Assembly: GCF_947486615.1 (NCBI RefSeq)
Contig: NZ_CANKUD010000001.1
Coordinates: 248,001-312,000 of the forward strand
Reading direction: 5' to 3'
DNA: 64,000 bases
Origin: an uncultured Modestobacter sp.
Lineage (GTDB): Bacteria > Actinomycetota > Actinomycetes > Mycobacteriales > Geodermatophilaceae
Each line of letters begins with the position of its first letter. Position 1 is the stretch's first letter. The translations under genes and the position numbers were made by a program. The notes under the pieces are model-generated. The model was not told the DNA's origin and searched no databases. It saw only the letters and a program-made list of their open reading frames with translations. This document shows, in pieces, positions 14,915-23,154 of this stretch.

Positions 14915-17662
14915 TCAGATGACCGTCGGTGCGACGGTGGACCGGGCCGCGTCGGGCCCGATCGCGGACCGCAACGCCACCCGGGAGGTGATCCTCAACT
15001 TCGGGAAGATCCGGTGCAGGTGCGTGCCGACCGTCCGGTGCGACAGGTACAGCCGCGCGCCGATCTCCCGGTTGGTCAGGCCCTGCGCCGCCAGCTGCGC
15101 GATCAGCAGCTCCTGCGGGCTCAGCTGCTCGCGTGCCTCCGGGGTGCGCGGCCTGCTCTGCTCCCCCGAGGCGCGCAGTTCCTGCCGCGCCCGGTCGCCC
15201 CATGCAGCGGCGCCCAGGGCGTCGAAGGTGTCCCGCGCGGCCCGCAGCGGGGCACGGGACTCCGCCGCCCGCCGGCACCGCCGCAGCCAGGCGCCGTGGG
15301 CCAGCTGCAGCCGGGCACGGGCGAAGGGCCAGGCGCCCAGGTCGGCCGCCAGGGCGGCCGCGAACAGCTCCTCGGCGTCGTCCTCGCCGGCCAGCAGCGC
15401 GCGGCCGTACCGCAGGCCGATGTGCAGCACCGGGGACGGCGTCCGCGCCGCGATCGCCTCGAGGTCCGCCACGATCGGCTCGACCTCGGCCTGGTGCCCG
15501 CTGTGGACGGCGGCCTCCACCAGGTCGCCGACGGTGAAGCTGCGCACGGCCGGGTGGTGGGCAGGGTCGGCGGGGTCGGAGAGCCGGGCGAGGTGGTCCC
15601 AGGCCGCCTGGTGCAGCCCGCGGTTGACCGCGAGGGTGCCCCGTGCGAACTGCACCAGCGCCAGCACCGCGTTCGAGTCGACCTGCAGGCCCAGCCGGGC
15701 AGCCTCGGCGAGACGCTCCTCGGTGTCCTCACCGCCGCGCACCGCGGAGACCACCGACTGGACCACCAGGGCGAGGGCTCCCATCAGCGGCTGGGCGGAG
15801 TCGGCGGCGAGCCGGGCAGCCTCGTCGGCGGCGGTGGCGGCCAGGTCGAACCGCCCGACGGTGAGCGCACTCCATGCCTGTACGGCCGACGTCCGGCCCA
15901 GGAGCCCGAGCCGGCCGTCGGCCCGGAGGCCGGCCAGCGACGACGTGAGGAACTCCACGGCCAGCGGGAAGTCGCCCACGACGCTCGCCGCGAAGCCGGC
16001 CGCCTGGGCCCGTGCCGGGTCGAGCGCACCGGCGGACATGGCGCGCAACCGCCCGTGGAGCACCGCCCCGCGGTCGAAGGGCGCCACGTAGGAGAGCACC
16101 TCGACCGCGAACGCGTCGTCCAGGTGGAGGGTCTGCTCGACGACCTCCAGCAGGCGGGCACGCACCTCGACGCCGGGCTCGGCCCACCAGCACCGCAGCG
16201 ACGCGGCCTGGAGGAACCTCAGCGCCTGATCGGCCCGGCCGTCGGCCGCGGCCGCGGCGGCCACCTCGGTCAGCGTCCGGGTGCCCGCACGGACGTCGCG
16301 GACACCCTCCTCGAACCCCTCCCGGATCACCGTCATCCGGGTGCGCTCCCGCGCCGGTACGTCGAGGGTCGCGGTCTCCTGCAGGAGGCGGTCGACGACG
16401 TCCGGTCGCCCCCACTCGAAGGCGAGCTCGGCGGCACCCAGGAAGCGTCGCGCCCGCTCCGCCGGGTCCGCCGTCAGTCGGGCGGCGCGCTCCAGCGCCG
16501 CCTGCGCCGCTGCCACGCCACCTCGGCGCTGGGCCCGAGCGGCGGCATCCTCCAGTTCGGCGGCGACCGCGTCGTCCGGGGCGTCAGCGGCCGCCGCCCG
16601 GTGCCAGACCTGCCGGTCGGTGCCGCGCAGCGTCCCGGCCAGTGCGACGTGTGCGCGCTGCCGCTCGGCCAGGGTGGCCCGCTGGCGGATCGCATGGCGG
16701 ACCAGCGGGTGACGGAAGGTCAGTGCGCCGCCGTCGGCGGCGCACAGCCCCACCTCGACGGCCGAGGTCAGGGCCTCCGCGGTGACCTCGGCACCGCGGA
16801 GTGCGGACGCGGCGGCCAGGGCCTCCCCCAGGTCGCCCTCGTCCTCCAGCGCCGCGACGAGCAGCAGGTCCCGGGTCACGTCGGGCAGCCCGGGGAGCCG
16901 GGCCGCGAACGCCTCCTCCAGTCGCGCGGTCAGCGTCAGGGCCGCGCAGTCGCCCCACGCGCCCTCCAGGGGCAGCTCCGCCAGCGCGAGCGGGTTCCCA
17001 GCGGCCGCGGCCAGCAGGCGCCGGCGGTGGGACGGATCGAGGTCCGGCGCCCGGCGCGCCAGCACCTCCTCGGCGGCGCGACGGTCCAGGCGCTCCAGGT
17101 GCTGCTCGTCCAGCGCCGGACCGGCGAGGACGGGCGGGAAGCCGTCGCGCTGGGCCGCCACCATCACCACCGCCTCGGCCTCCAGCCGCCGGGTGACGAA
17201 GCCGAGGACGTCGGCGCTGGGCCGGTCCAGCCAGTGCGCGTCGTCGATCACCAGCACGAGGGGTTGGTCCGCGGCGCTGTCGCTGATCAGGGTCAGGGCC
17301 GCTAGGCCGATCAGGAAGAGCTGCGGAGCTGCGTCGTCGGTCATGCCGAACGCCGCCTTCAGCGCGCGCCGCTGCGGGGTGGGCAGGGCGGGCAGGCGAC
17401 CGAGCAGCGGCCGGATGAGCTGGTGCAGGCCGGCGAACGGGAGGGTCGTCTCGGACTCGACACCGGTCGTGCTCAGCACGCGCAGCCCGCGCTCGGCGGC
17501 GGCTTCGCACACGTGGCGCAGGAGTGCCGACTTGCCGATGCCGGCCTCGCCGCGGACGAGGACGGCGGCGCCGCGGTGCTGCACGTCGCGGAGCAGCCGG
17601 GCGAGCGCCTCGATCTCCGGATCCCGGCCCACCAGGCCGGCCGCCGTCACGTCCGCGCCCAT
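14915..17662 (-). CDS. LuxR-family ATPase transcriptional regulator (LAL/MalT-like)
   Basis: A 915-residue regulator of the large ATP-binding LuxR class. The N-terminal STAND/AAA ATPase has LVGRDPEIEAL, Walker A GEAGIGKSALL near residues 40-50 and Walker B LVLVIDDAHWLD near 130-140. A long helical repeat region (TPR-like, about residues 350-840) follows, and the C-terminus is a LuxR helix-turn-helix: LSPQELLIAQLAAQGLTNRE then RLYLSHRTVGTHLHRIFPKL. Such proteins sense a ligand through the repeats and activate promoters when ATP-bound. Start ATG 17662 gives the usual distance to the Walker A. Remnants of related genes lie upstream (17.80-17.90 and 18.40-18.55 kb). Confidence 0.92.
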   Translation of the reverse strand: MGADVTAAGLVGRDPEIEALARLLRDVQHRGAAVLVRGEAGIGKSALLRHVCEAAAERGLRVLSTTGVESETTLPFAGLHQLIRPLLGRLPALPTPQRRALKAAFGMTDDAAPQLFLIGLAALTLISDSAADQPLVLVIDDAHWLDRPSADVLGFVTRRLEAEAVVMVAAQRDGFPPVLAGPALDEQHLERLDRRAAEEVLARRAPDLDPSHRRRLLAAAAGNPLALAELPLEGAWGDCAALTLTARLEEAFAARLPGLPDVTRDLLLVAALEDEGDLGEALAAASALRGAEVTAEALTSAVEVGLCAADGGALTFRHPLVRHAIRQRATLAERQRAHVALAGTLRGTDRQVWHRAAAADAPDDAVAAELEDAAARAQRRGGVAAAQAALERAARLTADPAERARRFLGAAELAFEWGRPDVVDRLLQETATLDVPARERTRMTVIREGFEEGVRDVRAGTRTLTEVAAAAAADGRADQALRFLQAASLRCWWAEPGVEVRARLLEVVEQTLHLDDAFAVEVLSYVAPFDRGAVLHGRLRAMSAGALDPARAQAAGFAASVVGDFPLAVEFLTSSLAGLRADGRLGLLGRTSAVQAWSALTVGRFDLAATAADEAARLAADSAQPLMGALALVVQSVVSAVRGGEDTEERLAEAARLGLQVDSNAVLALVQFARGTLAVNRGLHQAAWDHLARLSDPADPAHHPAVRSFTVGDLVEAAVHSGHQAEVEPIVADLEAIAARTPSPVLHIGLRYGRALLAGEDDAEELFAAALAADLGAWPFARARLQLAHGAWLRRCRRAAESRAPLRAARDTFDALGAAAWGDRARQELRASGEQSRPRTPEAREQLSPQELLIAQLAAQGLTNREIGARLYLSHRTVGTHLHRIFPKLRITSRVALRSAIGPDAARSTVAPTVI

Positions 17663-17799
17663 CAGCGCCCACCACCGTCCGGATCCTGCCCGAGCATCCG
17701 CGAGGCCCTCGATCCCGCCGCAACGTAGTGGAGACCAGGCGCGGGAGCAATGACTCGAGTCGACCACCCCGGCTCGCAGACCGCGAGGTCCCGACGACT

Positions 17800-17893
17800 C
17801 CACCGACCAGCTGGTGGAGGCCGGCGGACAGGAAGGTCGTCTCGGACCCCGACACCGGTCGTGCTCAGCACCCGCAGCCGGCGCTCGGCGGCC
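17800..17893 (-). pseudogene. Fragment of a second LuxR-type ATPase gene
   Basis: About 90 bases here closely match 17416-17506 inside the neighbouring regulator: both include GACACCGGTCGTGCTCAGCA and GCGCTCGGCGGC. The translated pieces LSTTGV and SETTF-SAGLHQL occur in different frames, so the copy is frameshifted, and nothing of the rest of the gene remains. It looks like the stump of a paralogous regulator, or a partial duplication. Confidence 0.65.
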
Positions 17894-17937
17894 CAGCACG
17901 CACCGCCACCGAGGGCAGCGCGTGCCGGGCGCGGACG

Positions 17938-18291
17938 TCACGGCGCGATGACGAGCTCGGCGATCGAGTCGCCGTCCAGCACGAAGCGGTAGTGCAGGTC
18001 CACGACGCCGCCGGGGAAGTCGCCCTCCAGGTGCTCGGTGGCGACCCAGTGCGCATCGCCGGTGCGCTGGGCACCGATGAGCGTGCTGGTGTAGGTGTAC
18101 TCGGCGCCGGCCTTGGCCAGGAACGCGCGGACCTCGTCGGTGCCGCGGTAGGTCGTGCCGTCGTCGACGACCACGGCGGTGGGCGTGAAGGCCCGCAGCG
18201 CGGTCTCCGTGTCCAGGGCCTCGTGCGCGGCGAGGTAGCCGCGGATCGTGGCCGGGAGCTGATCGGGCTGGATGCTGGTCCGTTCGGTCAT
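17938..18291 (-). CDS. SnoaL-like / NTF2-superfamily protein
   Basis: A 117-residue protein with the SnoaL-like NTF2 fold pattern: IRGYLAAHEALDTETALRAF, then a beta hairpin TAVVVDDGTTYRGTDEVRAFL, then strands YTYTSTLIGAQRTG, HWVATEHLEGDFPGG and DLHYRFVLDGDSIAELVI. Members are small-molecule isomerases, hydrolases or ligand-binding proteins. ATG at 18291. It sits between two decayed regulator fragments and has no clear partner. Reaction unknown. Confidence 0.85.
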   Translation of the reverse strand: MTERTSIQPDQLPATIRGYLAAHEALDTETALRAFTPTAVVVDDGTTYRGTDEVRAFLAKAGAEYTYTSTLIGAQRTGDAHWVATEHLEGDFPGGVVDLHYRFVLDGDSIAELVIAP

Positions 18292-18401
18292 GCGGCCACC
18301 GTGCGGCCTCCCGGTGCGGGAGGGTCAAGGACGGCCCTCTCCCGCTGGGAGAAGTACAGGCGGGACGAACCCGGTCGCGGACACGACCCGGACCGAGGCG
18401 T

Positions 18402-18554
18402 TCAGCGCCCGCGGCCACCCGGCCGGACCAGCCCGTGCTCGTAGCCGTAGACCACCGCCTGCACGCGGTCGCGCAGGCGCAGCTTCTGCAGCACCCCGCT
18501 GACGCGGCCCTGGGACGTCTGCTCGGCGATGGACAGGCTCGCTGAGATCTCCGC
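18402..18554 (-). pseudogene. C-terminal fragment of a NarL/LuxR response regulator
   Basis: Reads AEISASLSIAEQTSQGRVSG then VLQKLRLRDRVQAVVYGYEHGLVRPG and a stop at 18402. This is the end of a NarL-type helix-turn-helix, where EIA..L..SE.TVK.HV..VL.KL.LRDRVQAV is usual. The recognition helix is corrupted (AEQTSQGRVSG for the expected EATVKTHVGR), and the receiver and the rest of the HTH are missing upstream. Dead remnant. Confidence 0.7.
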
Positions 18555-18735
18555 TCACACGCTGTGCGCACCTGGGAAGTGCGGAGGGCCCCCGCCGGCA
18601 CCTGTCGATCCCGCACTACCGAGGTGCGCACACCGCCGACGGCGACGCCGGTTCGTGTCTCGCAGCACCGGGAAGGGCGCAACCGACGTCGGCAGCAGCG
18701 CCGGCGGACACCCGACGCTCGAGGAGAGCGCACCG

Positions 18736-18984
18736 ATGAGCATGACCAGCTCCGACGCCGCCACCGGCTCCCGCGACATCACGTCCCACGAGACCACGAG
18801 CTTCGCCGACCTCGGCAAGGAGATGTGGTCCTACCTCACCGGCAAGGGCGCCGCCATCAACTACGAGTTCGTCGACATGGTCGTGGAGGTGCCCCGGGAA
18901 ACCGGCGCCGAGGCGCCGCGCGCCGTCTGGCGGCTCAACGGCATCCTGCGGATCACGACGTCCGAGAACGCCAGCCGGGGATGA
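18736..18984 (+). CDS. Hypothetical protein, first gene of an uncharacterised pair
   Basis: An 82-residue soluble protein. A Ser/Thr-rich N-terminus is followed by SFADLGKEMWSYLTGKGAAI, then NYEFVDMVVEVPRETG, then RAVWRLNGILRITTSEN. The second half looks like a small beta sheet. No family recognised. Start ATG 18736 has a strong ribosome-binding site (GAGGAGAG 7 bases upstream). Its stop overlaps the next start (ATGA), so the two are an operon. Upstream lies the remnant-rich 17.7-18.55 kb stretch. Confidence 0.6.
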   Translation: MSMTSSDAATGSRDITSHETTSFADLGKEMWSYLTGKGAAINYEFVDMVVEVPRETGAEAPRAVWRLNGILRITTSENASRG

Positions 18985-19412
18985 CCGGGCCGCACGACCC
19001 GCTGCACCTGTCCGGCGAGCTGTCGCTGGACGTGGACGGGTCGGGCGTGCAGGTGCACGCCGACGGCGCGGACGTGCGGATCGTCGCCGAGGACGTCGGG
19101 GCCTTCGTGGCCCGGCTCCGGGAGGCGGCGACCGCGCGGACGGGTACGGCACCGGGCCGGCGTGACGTGGGCGTGCTGGCCGACGCCCTGGCCGCGGCTG
19201 GCATCACCGCGCACCTGCAGTCACCGTCCCGGCAGGTGGCCGCTGCCGGTGCCGGCGTCGACTCACCGGCCGGTGGACTGTTGCTCGGCACCCGGCGGGT
19301 GCAGCCGCGGGCTGCGGTCGTGGTCATCGCCGCCGACCGCGGCCGACGGGTGCTGGCCGCTCTCGCCGTCGCGGCTGCGCTGGTGCTCGCCCTGGCCCGC
19401 CGCCGCAGGTGA
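18981..19412 (+). CDS. Hypothetical protein with C-terminal membrane anchor
   Basis: A 143-residue protein starting MTGPHDPLHLSGELSLDVDG. The first 110 residues are soluble with alternating short strands and an Ala-rich helix (DVGVLADALAAAGITAHL). It ends with one hydrophobic segment, VLAALAVAAALVLALA, and a basic tail RRRR: a tail anchor with the soluble part facing the cytoplasm. Translation is coupled to the preceding 82-residue protein, which it may hold at the membrane. A strong bidirectional hairpin follows at 19501. Family unknown. Confidence 0.6.
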   Translation: MTGPHDPLHLSGELSLDVDGSGVQVHADGADVRIVAEDVGAFVARLREAATARTGTAPGRRDVGVLADALAAAGITAHLQSPSRQVAAAGAGVDSPAGGLLLGTRRVQPRAAVVVIAADRGRRVLAALAVAAALVLALARRRR

Positions 19413-19500
19413 CCCCACCCGGGCACCCGGCCCCTCTCCCAGATCTCCTGGGTGGAGGCGCCGCCCCAGCGGGTGCCCACCAGCGGCGCGCAACGCCCGG

Positions 19501-19546
19501 GACGGGCGTCCCTCTCCCGGCTGGCGGCCGGGGAGGGACGCCCGTC
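19501..19546. terminator. Bidirectional terminator hairpin
   Basis: Arms GACGGGCGTCCCTCTCCC (19501-19518) and GGGAGGGACGCCCGTC (19531-19546) form a 16-bp stem with a two-base bulge and a 12-base loop. It lies between the convergent genes ending at 19412 and 19575, so it can serve both. Confidence 0.8.
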
Positions 19547-19574
19547 GACGTTCGGCCTCAGCGGCCGATCACCG

Positions 19575-20459
19575 TCACCCGGGCAGGAAGGCCACGTGGG
19601 GGTGGTCCATGTGGTTGGCCGTCGGCGAACCCCGGTCCTCCATGGCCCGCCACGTGCCCGATCCGGCCAGCCAGATCCGCTGCTGCCAGATCACGTACTC
19701 GACGCGGAACCGGGCCGCGTTGTCGATGACGTACTGGGTGACGGCGTCGCCCTTGGCCTGGTCGGTGTAGACCATGAAGTCGGCCGCTCGGTCCTGGGTC
19801 GGGCTGTGGCCCGGCCGGGTCAGGACCGTGCCGACCGCGAACCGCTCGGCGACCTCCTGGACGGCGGGGCGGACGTGCGGAGCCCACGCGTCGTAGGCGC
19901 CCGGGCTGGCCGCGGGCGCGGCACGCTCCGCGCTCCGGCTGGCCGGCTGCTCGGCCAGCCGAGGAGCGGCCGCAGGCCCCCCGCCGCCGCTGAGCGTCAG
20001 TCGCTGACCGACGCGCAGCACGTTCGGGTCCCCGCCGATGACCGTGCGGTTGAGCGCGTGCAGCTGCTGCCAGGTGGTGCCGTGGGCGGCCGCGATCCTG
20101 CCGAGCGTGTCACCCGCCCGGACGACGTACACGGCCGACGCACTCGACGATGCCCCGGCCGGCGCCGCAGGTGCGGCGCCGCCGATGGTGAGCACCTGGC
20201 CGACGCGCAGGCGGTTCGGGTCGGCGCCGACGGTGCCGGCGTTCTCCGCGTAGATGCTCTGCCACGTGGTGCCGTGGGCTGCGGCGAGCCTGCTCAGGGT
20301 GTCGCCGGGAGTCACGGTGTGCTCCGCGGCGTGCGCCGGGGCGACCACGGCGAGGGGAACGGCCGCTGCCGCCACGATCGTCAGGGCGGGACGGGCCACG
20401 GACGCCACGCTCGGGCGCCGGGTGGGACGGCGGTGCCGCCCCTGGTGTCGCTGTGTCAT
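19575..20459 (-). CDS. Secreted LysM protein with ARB_07466-like C-terminal domain
   Basis: A 294-residue exported cell-wall protein. A signal peptide runs to about residue 44 (AVVAPAHAAEH). Two LysM repeats follow (HTVTPGDTLSRLAAAHG and YVVRAGDTLGRIAAAHG, each with an N-rich second half and RVGQ-LT), which bind peptidoglycan. After a Pro/Ala linker the C-terminal about 110 residues (RPGHSPTQDRAADFMVYTDQ, YVIWQQRIW, WRAMEDRGSPTANHMDHPHV) match the domain also found in the protein at 34739. ATG at 20459 follows a c-di-AMP riboswitch leader. The riboswitch implies control by c-di-AMP, as for cell-wall hydrolases in actinobacteria. Confidence 0.85.
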   Translation of the reverse strand: MTQRHQGRHRRPTRRPSVASVARPALTIVAAAAVPLAVVAPAHAAEHTVTPGDTLSRLAAAHGTTWQSIYAENAGTVGADPNRLRVGQVLTIGGAAPAAPAGASSSASAVYVVRAGDTLGRIAAAHGTTWQQLHALNRTVIGGDPNVLRVGQRLTLSGGGGPAAAPRLAEQPASRSAERAAPAASPGAYDAWAPHVRPAVQEVAERFAVGTVLTRPGHSPTQDRAADFMVYTDQAKGDAVTQYVIDNAARFRVEYVIWQQRIWLAGSGTWRAMEDRGSPTANHMDHPHVAFLPG

Positions 20460-20464
20460 GGGTG

Positions 20465-20645
20465 GTGCGCCTCTCACCGCCTGCGGAGTTAGCTGTCGGG
20501 TTCGGGCGAGAGCTGCCCGGCCGCAGATGCGGCTTCACCCCAGGGCCCGAGGGCCCGGTGCTGCGCGTGGGTCCCCCGCGCCTGCCCGTCGGGTCGTCTG
20601 TTCCGGTGGCGGTGGGCAGGTTCGGCGGGCCGCCAGCCGGGTCCT
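20465..20645 (-). promoter_or_regulatory. c-di-AMP riboswitch (ydaO/yuaA class)
   Basis: Read on the minus strand, the leader contains the class hallmarks in order: GCCGAACCTGCCC near the 5' end paired with GGGCAGG, then GCGGGGGACCCAC, GGGGTGAAGCC, a CGCAT/TGCGG-type hairpin, GAACCCGACAGCTAACTCCG and GAGAGG just before the ATG. ydaO riboswitches usually switch genes off when c-di-AMP is high and commonly precede cell-wall remodelling genes in actinobacteria. Boundaries are approximate. Confidence 0.9.
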
Positions 20646-21095
20646 CCGCAGTCGGTGGACCAACGCACGGTAGGCAGACGGCGACCGATCGCGGCAACCC
20701 CCTGGACGGCGTCCCGCCGGTCCCGGAGCGGGCGGAGCAGGGGTGTCCCGGGGTGCCCGCGACCCCTCCTCGACGGACCCTCGGACGGACGCCTCCCGCG
20801 CCTGGCCAGTCCTTTCAGCCGATCGGCGGCTACCCGGCGCACCCACTCCCGGTCGTCCTCGTCGTGCCGTCCACCCCAGGGAGGTGGTTGCGGATTGAAC
20901 CTACGGCCGGTCGGGATGTCGTGACACTGCGTAGTGATTCCGGCCTGCGTGCCCCTGCCGCGTCCGATGGGCGGCTGTGTCGGACCGGTACCGGTCCGCC
21001 GCGCCTCGGGGCTCCGGGACGGCCTCGTCCGCTAGGGAGCCCAGGGCACCGGGACACGCTTCCCGTCAGCCGTGCGGAACGGCCAGGATGACCTC
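20646..21095. other. Intergenic region without a supported gene
   Basis: Between the riboswitch 5' end and the membrane protein at 21096. Short open frames here have skewed, Arg/Pro-rich translations and no ribosome-binding sites. It should contain the promoter of the riboswitch-LysM transcript (minus strand) and that of the gene at 21096. A small dyad CACTGCGTAGTG lies near 20925. Nothing else is recognisable. Confidence 0.5.
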
Positions 21096-21608
21096 ATGAG
21101 CAGCCAGCCGGCATCCTCCCGAGTCGCCATGAGCCTGACCTCCGGCGTGCTGACCGCCCTCTGGTACGCCAGCCCCGACCTCGTCCCGTCCCGCACCGCT
21201 CGCGCCTGGGCGAAGGCCGGGCTGCTGACCGTGTCGGCGGCCATGGCGGTCCGCCAGCTGCAGGACCTCGAGCCCGCCACCGGCACAGCGCCCTCCCTCA
21301 GCACGGGCCCCGTCACCGGCACCGGCACCGACCCCGTCACCGGCGCCGAGCCCGCCGGCGAGCCGGGCCCGTCGCTCTCGGAGACCCTCCGGGCGCTGCC
21401 CCTGCGCCGCAAGGCCGTCGCGGGCGGGGTGGTGACCGTCGCGCTGGCTGCCTCGGTCGCCGGGACGGTGGCTGCCGAACGCCGGGCGCACCGCCGGGGC
21501 GAGGCCCGGGCCGCCGCCGGCAAGCGGCTGCCGCACACCGGTCCGGCGCTGGTCTACGGAGCGCTCATGGCCGGCCTCGGGATGCTCCCCTCGCCCGCGG
21601 AGCACTGA
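21096..21608 (+). CDS. Hypothetical membrane protein
   Basis: A 170-residue protein with hydrophobic segments near residues 10-24, 35-50, 105-125 and 148-165. Between the second and third lies a low-complexity Thr/Gly/Pro/Val loop (GPVTGTGTDPVTGAEP, coded by an imperfect GTCACCGGC repeat). The C-terminal half (RRKAVAGGVVTVALAASVAG, then LPHTGPALVYGALMAGLGML) is typical of a short actinobacterial membrane family without assigned role. ATG at 21096 has AGGA upstream. Its 3' end overlaps the convergent vanY-like gene by 44 bases. Confidence 0.65.
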   Translation: MSSQPASSRVAMSLTSGVLTALWYASPDLVPSRTARAWAKAGLLTVSAAMAVRQLQDLEPATGTAPSLSTGPVTGTGTDPVTGAEPAGEPGPSLSETLRALPLRRKAVAGGVVTVALAASVAGTVAAERRAHRRGEARAAAGKRLPHTGPALVYGALMAGLGMLPSPAEH

Positions 21609-22383
21609 CGCGTCCGGCGCGGACGGGCAGGTCGGGTCGGCCGCCCGCCCGCGCGCGTCGGCCGACCGGCCGGCGGTTGCGGCTCGGACCCGGTCGCCCG
21701 TGCATCCGCGGGTCCTGGGTGGGGTCGGCGTACACCGGCGGGCAGCCGCCGTCGACCGCGTCGGGCCGCAGCTCGACGTGCCACGGCTCGTTGCGGTAGA
21801 CCGGGCACAGCCCGTACCGGGCGCCGTGCTCGGCCAGCCACTGCGCCGCGGCGGGCGGGCCGACGTCCACCGCGTCCCCCGACACGTGCGCCGACGTCTC
21901 CGCGGTGGCCACCCAGCGGGCCGCCTCCGCCGCCGACCCGTGCTCGGCGACCGCCTCGCGCAGCAGCTGCTCCTGGTACGCCGGGGAGCGCCAGCCGCTG
22001 TTGACCTCGAGCCGGACGCCGTCCGCCGCGGCGTCGGCCGTCGCCCGGCGCAGCGCGTCGAGCAACGCGGGGTCGAGCCCGGCCACCCCCGGGAGGTCGT
22101 CGTCGTGCACCGTCGCCCCCGCGGGCAGGACGCCGTCCGCCGGGCCGATCGACCCGCTCCCCGCCCCGTCGAGCACGCGGGGAAGGGCGTCGACCACGGC
22201 GGGCTGGGTGGCCGCCGATCCCGCGGCCGGGGGTGCCGGGCGCACGGGCCCGCCTGACGGCCACAGGTGGGTCGTCGTGACGACCGTGCCGGCGACCGCC
22301 ACGAGCAGCGCCGCGGTGCGGATCCGTCCGCCTCGATGGGTCGTCGTCCGTCGTGGTGCGTTCCTGGTCATGCCCGGAGTCAA
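21565..22383 (-). CDS. VanY-type D-alanyl-D-alanine carboxypeptidase (M15B)
   Basis: A 272-residue (268 from ATG 22371) exported zinc peptidase that trims the terminal D-Ala of peptidoglycan stem peptides. One N-terminal membrane segment (AALLVAVAGTVVTTTHLW) precedes the domain. Catalytic motifs are complete: SGWRSPAYQ, the S-x-H-x-x-G-x-A-x-D zinc site in SAHVSGDAVDVG and EPWHVEL. The C-terminus has an Arg/Pro-rich tail of about 45 residues. It is divergent from a VanR/VanS-like two-component system whose start is 75 bases away, so shared regulation is likely. No vanHAX-type genes are in the window. Confidence 0.88.
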   Translation of the reverse strand: MTPGMTRNAPRRTTTHRGGRIRTAALLVAVAGTVVTTTHLWPSGGPVRPAPPAAGSAATQPAVVDALPRVLDGAGSGSIGPADGVLPAGATVHDDDLPGVAGLDPALLDALRRATADAAADGVRLEVNSGWRSPAYQEQLLREAVAEHGSAAEAARWVATAETSAHVSGDAVDVGPPAAAQWLAEHGARYGLCPVYRNEPWHVELRPDAVDGGCPPVYADPTQDPRMHGRPGPSRNRRPVGRRARAGGRPDLPVRAGRVSAPRARGASRGRP

Positions 22384-22457
22384 GGCAGCGCGGTGTTCCC
22401 GGTGCGTCAGCGCTTTCCGATACCCCGGCGATACGTGCCCGCTCCTAGCATCGGCGC

Positions 22458-23132
<675 letters not shown>

Positions 23133-23154
23133 GGCGGTGCCGCGCCCGCCCGGG

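Noticed and set aside
14549-17305. 918-codon plus-strand frame opposite the LuxR regulator
   Set aside because: Composition is that of an antisense shadow (Gly/Arg/Gln/His-rich) and the opposite strand encodes an intact ATPase with an HTH.
21096-22383. Possible vancomycin resistance cluster
   Set aside because: Only a VanY-type peptidase and a VanRS-like pair are present; no vanH, vanA or vanX, so resistance is not supported.
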